NCBI GenBank assembly: GCA_018400915.1
Contig: JAGYLW010000007.1
Location: 1-37,768 of the forward strand
Length of the DNA stretch: 37,768 nucleotides
DNA from: Fidelibacterota bacterium
GTDB lineage: Bacteria; Fidelibacterota; Fidelibacteria; Fidelibacterales; Fidelibacteraceae
Direction of reading: 5' to 3'
In this document: positions 1 through 5,407 of the stretch, one piece after another
Numbering within the stretch: position 1 is the first letter of the stretch
How the letters are laid out: each line of letters starts with the position of its first letter
The notes under the pieces: generated by a model
The model's input: the letters and a program-made list of their open reading frames with translations, nothing else
The model's database searches: none
What the model was told of the DNA's origin: nothing
Position numbers and translations under genes: made by a program

Positions 1-1
1 C

Positions 2-259
2 AGGGAAGCGCTTGCTTCGGGAAACAAGAATGAGGCCCGGGACGAATTCGGCGACATCCTTTTTGCGCTCGTCAATATCAGCCGTTTTTATGACCTGCAC
101 CCCGAAACTGCCCTGAAGCAAAGCAATGAGAAATTTTACCGGCGTTTTTCCGCTGTGGAAGACCATTACGCCGCGGAAGGCAATGCGATGCAGGACGCCA
201 CGCTGGAAGAACTTGATGCCGTCTGGGAAAAGGTCAAGAAAAAAGAGAAAACATCCTAA
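2..259 (+). CDS. mazG: MazG nucleoside triphosphate pyrophosphohydrolase, C-terminal part
   Basis: The window opens inside this gene; 85 residues and the stop are visible. The reading frame holds the segment DEFGDILFALVNISR, the conserved second-half motif of MazG all-alpha NTP pyrophosphatases, whose acidic residues bind magnesium. After it comes the usual tail with NEKFYRRF and a final helix ending in KKKEKTS. MazG hydrolyses nucleoside triphosphates to monophosphates and pyrophosphate, a house-cleaning role known from the E. coli enzyme. The N-terminal part lies before base 1, so total length cannot be judged. The 216-base gap that follows suggests the next gene has its own promoter. Confidence 0.9.
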   Translation, partial: REALASGNKNEARDEFGDILFALVNISRFYDLHPETALKQSNEKFYRRFSAVEDHYAAEGNAMQDATLEELDAVWEKVKKKEKTS

Positions 260-417
260 ATCCAACGTAAACATAAGCGGCTGCATGCGGAGCTGTTAAG
301 GGGCATATCCTCAGAGAGGCGGAACCCTCTTTCGTTCCCGGACATACATTTCTGTATTTTTTCCGTTCACGGGCGTTTTCAGGGTCCGGAGAAGCGAAAA
401 TGAAGAAAACCCTTGAA

Positions 418-445
418 TTCCCGTCAAAAAATCGTAAATTATAAT
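418..445 (+). promoter_or_regulatory. Predicted sigma-70 promoter of the DUF134/Mrp/NifX cluster
   Basis: A perfect TATAAT lies at 440-445. The -35 region is weak: TTCCCG at 418-423 gives 16-base spacing, while a better hexamer, TTGAAT at 413-418, is 21 bases away. Transcription would start near 451-453, inside the palindrome at 446-457 and about 24 bases before the DUF134 start codon. This is prediction from sequence only. Confidence 0.45.
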
Positions 446-457
446 TGGCATATGCCA
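446..457. promoter_or_regulatory. Perfect 12-bp palindrome, candidate operator
   Basis: TGGCATATGCCA is a perfect inverted repeat directly abutting the TATAAT box and covering the expected transcription start of the cluster. That position suits a repressor. The adjacent gene encodes a DUF134 helix-turn-helix protein, so autoregulation is a reasonable inference. I did not find a second full copy elsewhere in the window. Confidence 0.5.
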
Positions 458-475
458 GAAATGGAGAAAATGAAC

Positions 476-898
476 ATGCCCAGGCCATTTAAGACAAGAC
501 GGATTTACGGCGAGTTCGCTTCGGAGTATTTCAAGCCGCGCGGCCGGCAGCTGGCGGCACTGGAAGAAGTGCATCTCGAAGCCGATGAGATCGAAGCATT
601 ACGGCTTGCAGACCTTGAGGGAAAATATCAGAACGATGCTGCGGAAAAAATGGGGGTTTCACGTCAGACATTCGGAAATATCCTGAAAAGTGCCCGCCGG
701 AAGGTGGCGGATGCCCTGATCACGGCGAAAGCCATCCGTATGAGTCCGGGGGTGTCCGGCGGCATGTGGTGCCGGCGCTGCGGACGAAGCTGGTCGGAAA
801 CGGAAATACAACCCGGCCGTCAGGAATGTCCCGAATGTTATGGCGGAACGGAAACTCCGCTTCGTGGCCGGGGAAGACGAAGAGGTCAAAAACGGTAA
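476..898 (+). CDS. DUF134 (UPF0251) family helix-turn-helix DNA-binding protein
   Basis: This 140-residue protein opens with MPRPFKTRRI, the usual start of DUF134/UPF0251 proteins. It continues through the acidic segment LEADEIEALRLADLEG and a sigma-70-region-4-like helix-turn-helix around residues 49-75 (NDAAEKMGVSRQTFGNIL). A C-terminal zinc ribbon uses C99, C102, C118 and C121, followed by an arginine-rich tail. In-frame starts exist further upstream (TTG 413, ATG 461 and 470). I chose ATG 476 because GGAGAA at 463-468 is well spaced and family members begin here. The family is annotated as DNA-binding and commonly sits beside Mrp-type ATPase and NifX-type genes, as it does here. The likely role is local regulator of this cluster, probably through the palindrome at 446-457 (inference). 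Confidence 0.88.
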   Translation: MPRPFKTRRIYGEFASEYFKPRGRQLAALEEVHLEADEIEALRLADLEGKYQNDAAEKMGVSRQTFGNILKSARRKVADALITAKAIRMSPGVSGGMWCRRCGRSWSETEIQPGRQECPECYGGTETPLRGRGRRRGQKR

Positions 899-921
899 GA
901 TCAAATCAAAAGGAGGATATT

Positions 922-1278
922 ATGCCAAGAGGAGACAAAACAGGACCGGACGGATATGGTCCCATGACAGGAAGGGGGCTCGGCTACTGCAACGGTTATG
1001 AAAGTCCCGGATTTACAAAAGGTGCTCCGCGCGGAGGCGCCGGCTACGGTCGCGGCATGGGCTACGGTCGCGGCATGGGCTATGGTCGCGGCGGCGGTTT
1101 TGGTTTCGGAAGAGGGTTCGGATGGAGAGCGAATTCCGCCCCTTATCCCGGGCCGGCCTATGCTCCACAGGCTCCCAATGACAGATCCGGTGAACTTCGG
1201 GCATTAAAGGACCGGGCTCAACAGATGAAAGAGGACCTTGAAGCCGTCAATGCCCGTATCAGCGAGCTGGAGAAATAG
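922..1278 (+). CDS. DUF5320 glycine-rich small protein
   Basis: The product has 118 residues. The N-terminus (MPRGDKTGPDGYGPMTGRG followed by LGYCNGY) is the signature of DUF5320 proteins. The middle is low complexity, with repeated GYGRGM units at residues 45-60, then a GFGRGFGW stretch. The C-terminal 35 residues form a predicted coiled coil (ELRALKDRAQQMKEDLEAV) ending in SELEK. A strong ribosome site, AGGAGG at 911-916, precedes the ATG. The family function is unknown; members recur next to NifX/NafY-type and Mrp/MinD-type genes in anaerobes. The single cysteine lies in the conserved N-terminal motif. The glycine/arginine-rich style continues in the tail of the next protein, which suggests related histories. 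Confidence 0.85.
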   Translation: MPRGDKTGPDGYGPMTGRGLGYCNGYESPGFTKGAPRGGAGYGRGMGYGRGMGYGRGGGFGFGRGFGWRANSAPYPGPAYAPQAPNDRSGELRALKDRAQQMKEDLEAVNARISELEK

Positions 1279-1279
1279 G

Positions 1280-1606
1280 ATGCTTTACGTTGATCCGGAT
1301 CTGTGCACCGGTTGTGGGGCGTGTGTAAATGCATGTCCCGAAGGCTTTGTCATGGAAAACGGCATCGCTATTGTCAAGGATCCCGATGCTCCGTGTGTCG
1401 GGGAAGCGCAGGGAATATGCCCGGTTTCGGCCATCAGGAACAACGGGCCGGGATCAGAGGCGCCAGCGATGTCCCGGAATCCCGCGCCCCCTTCGACCGG
1501 AAGAGGTTTTGCTTCCGGACAAGGTTCCCGGGGCGGCGGTTTCCGCGGCAGGGGACCTGAAAGGGGCGGTCCTGGTGATATTGTATGCTTCGCGCTGCGG
1601 GCATAA
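1280..1606 (+). CDS. Single-cluster [4Fe-4S] ferredoxin with Gly/Arg-rich tail; C-terminus frameshifted
   Basis: The first 52 residues match small ferredoxins of the Thermotoga type. C9, C12, C15 and C47 (CTGCGACVNACP, later ICPVSAI) are positioned as cluster ligands, and C19 and C39 sit where that type has a disulfide. A proline/glycine/arginine-rich linker of about 50 residues follows. The frame then ends as DIVCFALRA. Removing one base near 1592-1595 would instead continue into a zinc ribbon ending at 1679, so the present C-terminus is probably an artefact or a lesion. The start ATG lies one base after the DUF5320 stop, with GGAG at 1269-1272, so the two genes are co-translated. The likely role is electron carrier for the neighbouring ATPase/NifX-type proteins (inference). 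Confidence 0.82.
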   Translation: MLYVDPDLCTGCGACVNACPEGFVMENGIAIVKDPDAPCVGEAQGICPVSAIRNNGPGSEAPAMSRNPAPPSTGRGFASGQGSRGGGFRGRGPERGGPGDIVCFALRA

Positions 1607-1679
1607 AGAGCCGCACCGGGCGGGACAGCCCTGTTATCAGATGCGCTGTCCGGAATGCAATGCCTTGATGACACGGTAG
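1595..1679 (+). pseudogene. Frameshifted zinc-ribbon C-terminus of the ferredoxin gene
   Basis: In the frame shifted by one base from the ferredoxin, the DNA reads CGHKEPHRAGQPCYQMRCPEC and ends NALMTR with a TAG at 1677-1679. If one base of GCGC at 1592-1595 is removed, the upstream frame joins as VCFACGHKEPH. This makes a four-cysteine ribbon: CxxCGH, then CPEC, with one extra cysteine in PCYQ. I recognise this layout (CxxCG, PH, GxPC, CPxC, MxR) from small proteins in similar clusters. The restored product would be 132 residues. No good independent start codon with a ribosome site is seen for the fragment. It is either a real inactivating indel or a sequencing error. Confidence 0.7.
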
Positions 1680-1709
1680 GGTAAATATACAAAAGATCAG
1701 GATGTGGAT

Positions 1710-1721
1710 CGCATCGATGCG
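1710..1721. repeat. Perfect 12-bp palindrome upstream of the first MinD/Mrp-type gene
   Basis: CGCATCGATGCG is a perfect inverted repeat in the 64-base gap between the zinc-ribbon stop and the ATPase start at 1744. It differs from the palindrome at 446-457. It could be a hairpin or a protein site, but there is no T-run to make it a terminator. Confidence 0.3.
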
Positions 1722-1743
1722 GTGACAGGGAGAATATCTATTT

Positions 1744-2625
1744 ATGAAAATTGCTGTAGCAAGCGGAAAAGGCGGAACGGGGAAAACCACGTTGTCAACC
1801 AATCTGGCATCTTTTCTCGCCGAAAGCCGTGAAACGGTTCTGGCCGACCTGGATGTAGAAGAACCCAACTCGGGCCTGTTCATCCGGGCAGAAGCGGGCG
1901 GGGAGGAAGACAAATATAAAATGATCCCGGAATGGGATGCGGGAAAATGCACTTTATGCGGTATTTGCAGGGAAGTGTGCAATTTTAACGCCATTACGCA
2001 GATCATGGACGAGATCATGGTCTTCCCGCAATTGTGTCACAGCTGTTATGCCTGCTCGGAACTGTGTCCCCGTGACGCATTGCCGATGAAAAAGCAAAAG
2101 ATGGGGGTGCTCCGCTATTTTAAGCAGGGAAATCTTTCCTTTGTTGAAAGTGAACTTGACATCGGTGAAGAGCAGGCGGTGCCGCTGATAGCGCAGACCA
2201 TTGCATACGTGGACAGGCATTGTCCCGGGGATGTCATCAAGATCTTCGATGCCCCGCCGGGAACTTCCTGTCCCGTGATTGAGGCGACAAAAGATGCCGA
2301 CCTCGTTATTCTGGTTACGGAACCCACGCCCGTGGGCCTGCATGATCTCAGCCTGGCGGTTGAGACCATGAAAGCACTGAAAAGGGATTTTTGCGTTGTC
2401 ATCAACCGTGACGGTCTGGGGAATGCCGATGTGGAAAGCTATTGCGTCAGGGAAAATATCCCCGTCATTGCAAAGATCCCGAATCAGAGGAGTATCGCGG
2501 AGTTTTATTCCGACGGAAAATTGTTATATCATGAGATCAGTGCGGTGAAAGATGCCCTGGAGAAGATCATCGCTTATATTGATGCAAGGCCCGGGGCCGG
2601 GAAAACGGAGAAAGGTGCGGAATGA
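1744..2625 (+). CDS. MinD/Mrp-superfamily P-loop ATPase with inserted 2x[4Fe-4S] ferredoxin domain
   Basis: The protein has 293 residues. A deviant Walker A motif, GKGGTGKTT, begins at residue 8. Switch-type aspartates follow in LADLDVEEPN. An inserted ferredoxin domain carries C69, C72, C75, C79 and C98, C101, C104, C108. The switch II region reads DAPPGTSCP. This is the known 'MinD superfamily ATPase with inserted ferredoxin domain', related to Mrp/NBP35 iron-sulfur carriers and NifH-type fold proteins. Such proteins probably move or insert Fe-S or mixed-metal clusters using ATP, but substrates are not established. GGGAG at 1728-1732 serves the ATG. The gene overlaps the next by four bases (ATGA), and its paralogue has cysteines at identical positions, so the pair may act as a heterodimer (inference). 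Confidence 0.9.
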   Translation: MKIAVASGKGGTGKTTLSTNLASFLAESRETVLADLDVEEPNSGLFIRAEAGGEEDKYKMIPEWDAGKCTLCGICREVCNFNAITQIMDEIMVFPQLCHSCYACSELCPRDALPMKKQKMGVLRYFKQGNLSFVESELDIGEEQAVPLIAQTIAYVDRHCPGDVIKIFDAPPGTSCPVIEATKDADLVILVTEPTPVGLHDLSLAVETMKALKRDFCVVINRDGLGNADVESYCVRENIPVIAKIPNQRSIAEFYSDGKLLYHEISAVKDALEKIIAYIDARPGAGKTEKGAE

Positions 2626-3491
2626 AAGAGATCGTGGTCATATCGGGAAAAGGCGGTACGGGGAAAACCTCACTGACAGCTTCTTTTGCATATTTGGGCG
2701 CTGGGGAGATCATTGTTGCCGACTGCGATGTTGATGCGGCGGATATGCATGTCTTCCTGCAGCCGGATTTTGCAAATGAAAAGGATTTTTACAGTGGGCA
2801 GGTGGCGGTCATTGATCCCGGTATATGTACGGATTGCGGGAAATGCGCCCGGACCTGCCGCTTTGACGCTATCCGTGTCATTAACGGCAGGCATACCGTG
2901 AACGCTCTGGATTGCGAAGGCTGCGGCTACTGTTCGAGGATCTGCCCCGTGAACGCCATTACGGACAAGGACAATCATGTGGGCTGGTGGTACTGTTCCG
3001 CGATCAAGACGGGAGCGAAGATGCTGCATGCGAAAATGAAGGTTGGTGCCGAAAACTCCGGCAAACTGGTCGCAAGGGTCAAAAAGGAAGCAAAACGCAT
3101 AGCGGAAAAAGAAAAGAAGAAGCTCGTGCTGGTTGACGGTTCGCCCGGGATCGGATGTCCCGTGGTCTCATCGCTCTCGGGAGCCAGCTATGTGATCCTG
3201 GTCACGGAACCGACCGTCTCCGGACTGCACGACCTTCAGCGGGTAAGTGAACTGGTCGGAAAATTCCGGATCCGTTCGGGGTGTATTGTGAACAAAGCGG
3301 ATTTGAACAGGCATAAAAGGGATGAGATCCATGCCTATCTGAAACAAAACAATATCGACCACCTTGCCGACATCCCCTACGACGAGACATTCACCCGGGC
3401 AATGGTCAGCGGTAAAACCATGACAGAATTTACCGGAAGCCGTGTGCGGAAAATACTGGAAAGCACATGGAACAAGATCGTTAACAAATAA
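2622..3491 (+). CDS. Second MinD/Mrp-superfamily ATPase with inserted 2x[4Fe-4S] domain
   Basis: This 289-residue paralogue of the preceding protein has Walker A GKGGTGKTS starting at residue 9, DCDVDAADMH as the switch I region, and ferredoxin cysteines C69, C72, C75, C79 and C98, C101, C104, C108. Its switch II segment is DGSPGIGCP. A basic, lysine-rich segment (VKKEAKRIAEKEKKK) near residues 155-170 is absent from the partner. The start overlaps the upstream stop as ATGA, implying translational coupling and roughly equal amounts. Desulfovibrio orange-protein clusters also carry two such ATPases together with NifX-type proteins, so a shared complex handling a metal-sulfur cofactor is plausible. 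The cargo is not known from this sequence. Confidence 0.9.
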   Translation: MKEIVVISGKGGTGKTSLTASFAYLGAGEIIVADCDVDAADMHVFLQPDFANEKDFYSGQVAVIDPGICTDCGKCARTCRFDAIRVINGRHTVNALDCEGCGYCSRICPVNAITDKDNHVGWWYCSAIKTGAKMLHAKMKVGAENSGKLVARVKKEAKRIAEKEKKKLVLVDGSPGIGCPVVSSLSGASYVILVTEPTVSGLHDLQRVSELVGKFRIRSGCIVNKADLNRHKRDEIHAYLKQNNIDHLADIPYDETFTRAMVSGKTMTEFTGSRVRKILESTWNKIVNK

Positions 3492-3517
3492 CACAAGCAT
3501 ATAAAAAAAGGAAGCAC

Positions 3518-3856
3518 ATGAAGATCGCATTTACTTCAAAAGGGAAAGACTGGGATGCACCGATAGATCCGAGGTTCGGCCGCACCGAATATTTCTTCAT
3601 TTACGATGAAGCAAGCGGCGGATCGCGGATCGTTGACAATACGGACGTCACATACGAAGCCCACGGAGCCGGCCCCAAAACGGCTCAGCGGCTTTTCGGG
3701 GAAAAGGCGGAGATCCTGATCACCGGCAACGGGCCGGGCGGGAATGCGGCGTCGGTCCTTGAGAAGGCGGGCATGCGGATCTATACGGGTGCCGGGGAGA
3801 TGAGCGTCAAAGAGGCCTATGAGGCCTATAAGAAGGGCGATCTAAAACAATTCTGA
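3518..3856 (+). CDS. NifX/NafY-type dinitrogenase iron-molybdenum cofactor biosynthesis family protein
   Basis: This is a 112-residue protein of the NifX/NafY/orange-protein family. It begins MKIAFTSKGKDWDAPIDPRF, the usual first strand and loop, then GRTEYFFIYD. A central HGAGPKTAQRLF and a GNGPGGNA glycine loop follow, with a final helix that includes VKEAYEAYKKGDL. Family members bind metal-sulfur clusters such as the Mo-Cu cluster of orange protein or FeMo-co precursors. No nif structural gene is present, so a nitrogenase role is not supported. A clear AAGGAAG ribosome site precedes ATG 3518. The gene is 26 bases after the second ATPase and is likely part of the same transcript. Confidence 0.9.
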   Translation: MKIAFTSKGKDWDAPIDPRFGRTEYFFIYDEASGGSRIVDNTDVTYEAHGAGPKTAQRLFGEKAEILITGNGPGGNAASVLEKAGMRIYTGAGEMSVKEAYEAYKKGDLKQF

Positions 3857-3890
3857 AACCGTTCTCCGGCCTTGTCAAGCTGCGGGCATT

Positions 3891-3930
3891 TACGGATCCG
3901 TATCCCGTGAGGCACGTGCCTTACGGATGA
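3891..3930. repeat. Cluster of perfect and near-perfect inverted repeats between the two NifX-type genes
   Basis: The 141-base gap 3857-3997 holds TACGGATCCGTA (3891-3902, perfect) and AGGCACGTGCCT (3910-3921, perfect). The second extends to a 20-plus-base imperfect palindrome from CCGTG to TTACGG. The flanks GCGGGCAT and ATGCCGCA can pair around them. No T-run follows, so this is not a classic terminator. It could be an mRNA processing or stability structure, or a protein-binding site. Confidence 0.45.
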
Positions 3931-3997
3931 ATATGCCGCAAGGGCCCGGCGGAGCGGAGCAGAAGGAAACAATAAAGAAAAAGAACAGGAGAAAAAC

Positions 3998-4333
3998 ATG
4001 GTTATCAGTGTTCCGGTAGTACAGGAAAGACTATCACAGCATTTTGGTCATTGCGAGACCTTTCGTTTCTATCATACCGACAAGGACAATAACATTGTCA
4101 GTACCGAAGATAAAACGCCGCCTCGGCATGAACCCGGCGTGCTTCCCGAATGGCTCTCGGAGGAGGGGGCGGATGTCATCATTACCGGCGGCATGGGAGT
4201 GCATGCCCAGCGGCTTTTCAGCCGTTACGGAATCAAGGTGGTGCTTGGAGCTCCCCCGGAAGACCCCGGCTGTGTTGTCAGGGAATGGATCGGGGGGAAC
4301 CTGCAGACCGGTGCGAACCCCTGTGATCATTAA
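3998..4333 (+). CDS. Second NifX/NafY-type cofactor-binding family protein
   Basis: The protein has 111 residues and the NifX-type fold, but belongs to a different subgroup from the gene at 3518. It shows SQHFGHCETFRFY near the N-terminus, VIITGGMGVHAQRLF in the middle, and the C-terminal signature GANPCDH. H15, H18, C19, and the final C109 and H111 are candidate metal ligands. The ribosome site is CAGGAG at 3986-3991. It is separated from the first NifX-type gene by a palindrome-rich gap, so its expression level may differ. Paired NifX-type proteins beside Mrp-type ATPases are known in anaerobic bacteria and archaea; the cofactor handled is unknown. Confidence 0.88.
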   Translation: MVISVPVVQERLSQHFGHCETFRFYHTDKDNNIVSTEDKTPPRHEPGVLPEWLSEEGADVIITGGMGVHAQRLFSRYGIKVVLGAPPEDPGCVVREWIGGNLQTGANPCDH

Positions 4334-4358
4334 CGGATAGAAACAGAATGCGAGAGAT

Positions 4359-4389
4359 AAAAAAAGCACCCCGCCGCCGGCGGGGTGCT
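4359..4389 (-). terminator. Rho-independent terminator of tRNA-Glu
   Basis: Read on the minus strand, AGCACCCCGCC and GGCGGGGTGCT form an 11-bp GC-rich stem with a three-base loop (4365-4389), followed by a run of seven T. It begins right after the CCA end of the tRNA. On the plus strand no T-run follows, so it mainly serves the tRNA, though it also lies between two convergent units. Confidence 0.9.
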
Positions 4390-4390
4390 G

Positions 4391-4465
4391 TGGTATCCCG
4401 TAGGGGAGTCGAACCCCTGTTGCAGGAATGAAAATCCTGAGTCCTAACCACTGAACGAACGGGAC
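4391..4465 (-). tRNA. tRNA-Glu (anticodon UUC)
   Basis: The minus strand folds as a full cloverleaf of 75 bases with CCA encoded. The acceptor stem pairs GTCCCGT with ACGGGAT, with a G-U closing pair. The D arm contains GTTCAGTGGTTAGGAC. The anticodon stem is CAGGA/TCCTG with loop TTTTCAT, giving anticodon TTC. The T arm is CAGGGGTTCGACTCCCCTA-like, with the standard TTCGA loop. The discriminator base is A. It reads GAA/GAG codons. It has its own promoter and terminator and stands alone. Confidence 0.96.
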
Positions 4466-4482
4466 ACTTGTCAAAGCCCGAA

Positions 4483-4511
4483 AGTATAAAATGTTTTGTA
4501 TAAAGAGGCAA
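4483..4511 (-). promoter_or_regulatory. Promoter of tRNA-Glu
   Basis: On the minus strand TTGCCT (4506-4511) and TATACT (4483-4488) are separated by 17 bases, matching sigma-70 consensus at four and five of six positions. Transcription would start near 4476, about 11 bases before the mature tRNA 5' end. Confidence 0.7.
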
Positions 4512-4579
4512 GAAAAATTTTTATATTTTCCCGATACCTGAGAAAAAACTGAAGCAGGAAGCGCAAAGAGAAGCGATTT

Positions 4580-4595
4580 CACCGCAGCTGCGGTG
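4580..4595. repeat. Perfect 16-bp palindrome downstream of the LolA-like gene
   Basis: CACCGCAGCTGCGGTG is a perfect inverted repeat between the end of the LolA-like gene (4628) and the tRNA promoter. There is no following T-run on either strand. It may be a transcript-end hairpin for the minus-strand envelope operon or a protein site. Confidence 0.4.
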
Positions 4596-4627
4596 TGTTT
4601 GTCTGCGTCGGCCTTCCGGCTGCCGTT

Positions 4628-5407
4628 TCAGGGTTTTTCCAGATAGCTGATCGTGAAATAACGGTCGGGGACATCCGGATTCAGGACAAATTCCCGCATG
4701 ATCATTTCCGAGCTGCGTCCGTTCTGCACATTCCGGACTTTCATGTCGGTGATCAGATAACGCGGGGGTGTTTCACTGACGGTCTCATGATCGGTCACGG
4801 TCAGCACCTTCTGCAGGATGTTGTCAAAATCATAATATTCGGAATGCACGGCCACCAGGGTTTCCTTTGTGATCCAGCTGATCTTGCGGAAAAAGCCGTA
4901 CTCGTCCTCCGCATCCCTGTTGACGGGGCGGATCTCGATCTTCCAGCAGGGAACACCCTGCTGTTCTTCCTCTTCCAGCAGTTCATAACGGAAATCATCC
5001 GGATTAGGAGCGGACATGTCGGCCTTTGAAAATTCCGAACCCATGAAGGAAGAGCTTTTCTCCGAGGACACAATACGCCGCGATTTCCGGCTGACGGGAA
5101 GGTAGATCCACATATCGTCCTCCCGGTCCTCGTGATCGACGATCAGCATGCCCATGCCTTTGACATCCGCAGGTTCAAGGAAACGGATGATGCGCTTTTC
5201 AACATTGTCCGGATAGCTTTTTGAGGCCATAGCGGTGGTCCGCACCCGTTCCCGTTCTTTTGCATCACGGATGACAAGCGTGGAAACCGCCTCCAGTCCG
5301 CTCAGTTTGCTACGTTCACGGGACGACAGAACGATATCCCGCGCTGTCCCGGCGAACAGAGAGGCTCCCAGCAACAGGACCAGGCATGTCACAGATCGTT
5401 TTTTCAT
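4628..5407 (-). CDS. LolA-like outer membrane lipoprotein-sorting protein
   Basis: The product has 259 residues with a signal peptide (MKKRSVTCLVLLLGASLFAG), so it acts in the periplasm. The rest fits the LolA/LolB-like fold of 'outer membrane lipoprotein-sorting protein' relatives encoded beside RND/MMPL exporters. It has a run of strands with KRIIRFLEPADVKGMGMLIV, DDMWIYLPVSRKSRRI, and SKADMSAPNPDDFRYELLEE. The ATG at 5407 was chosen because AAAGGAG precedes it and the signal peptide begins there; the frame stays open further upstream without support. It overlaps the stop of the transporter gene by four bases. It is a likely periplasmic lipid or lipoprotein carrier for that transporter. The cargo is unknown. 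Confidence 0.82.
   Translation of the reverse strand: MKKRSVTCLVLLLGASLFAGTARDIVLSSRERSKLSGLEAVSTLVIRDAKERERVRTTAMASKSYPDNVEKRIIRFLEPADVKGMGMLIVDHEDREDDMWIYLPVSRKSRRIVSSEKSSSFMGSEFSKADMSAPNPDDFRYELLEEEEQQGVPCWKIEIRPVNRDAEDEYGFFRKISWITKETLVAVHSEYYDFDNILQKVLTVTDHETVSETPPRYLITDMKVRNVQNGRSSEMIMREFVLNPDVPDRYFTISYLEKP

Noticed and set aside
446-470. TGGCATATGCCA region as a sigma-54 (-24/-12) promoter
   Set aside because: The TGGCA part fits a -24 element, but no TTGC-type -12 follows at the required distance, while a perfect TATAAT stands immediately upstream.
1586-1606. Programmed ribosomal frameshift in the ferredoxin gene
   Set aside because: A shift would require skipping one base at TTC-GCG-CTG; there is no slippery run, early stop or Shine-Dalgarno-like stimulator as in prfB. 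A plain indel is simpler.
1744-4333. Nitrogen fixation locus
   Set aside because: NifX-type and ferredoxin genes are present but no nifH, nifD, nifK, nifE, nifN or nifB; the NifX/NafY fold is widespread outside nitrogen fixation.
4391-4465. tRNA-Glu as integration site of a mobile element
   Set aside because: No integrase, no direct repeat of the tRNA 3' end in the window, and flanking genes are ordinary in composition.
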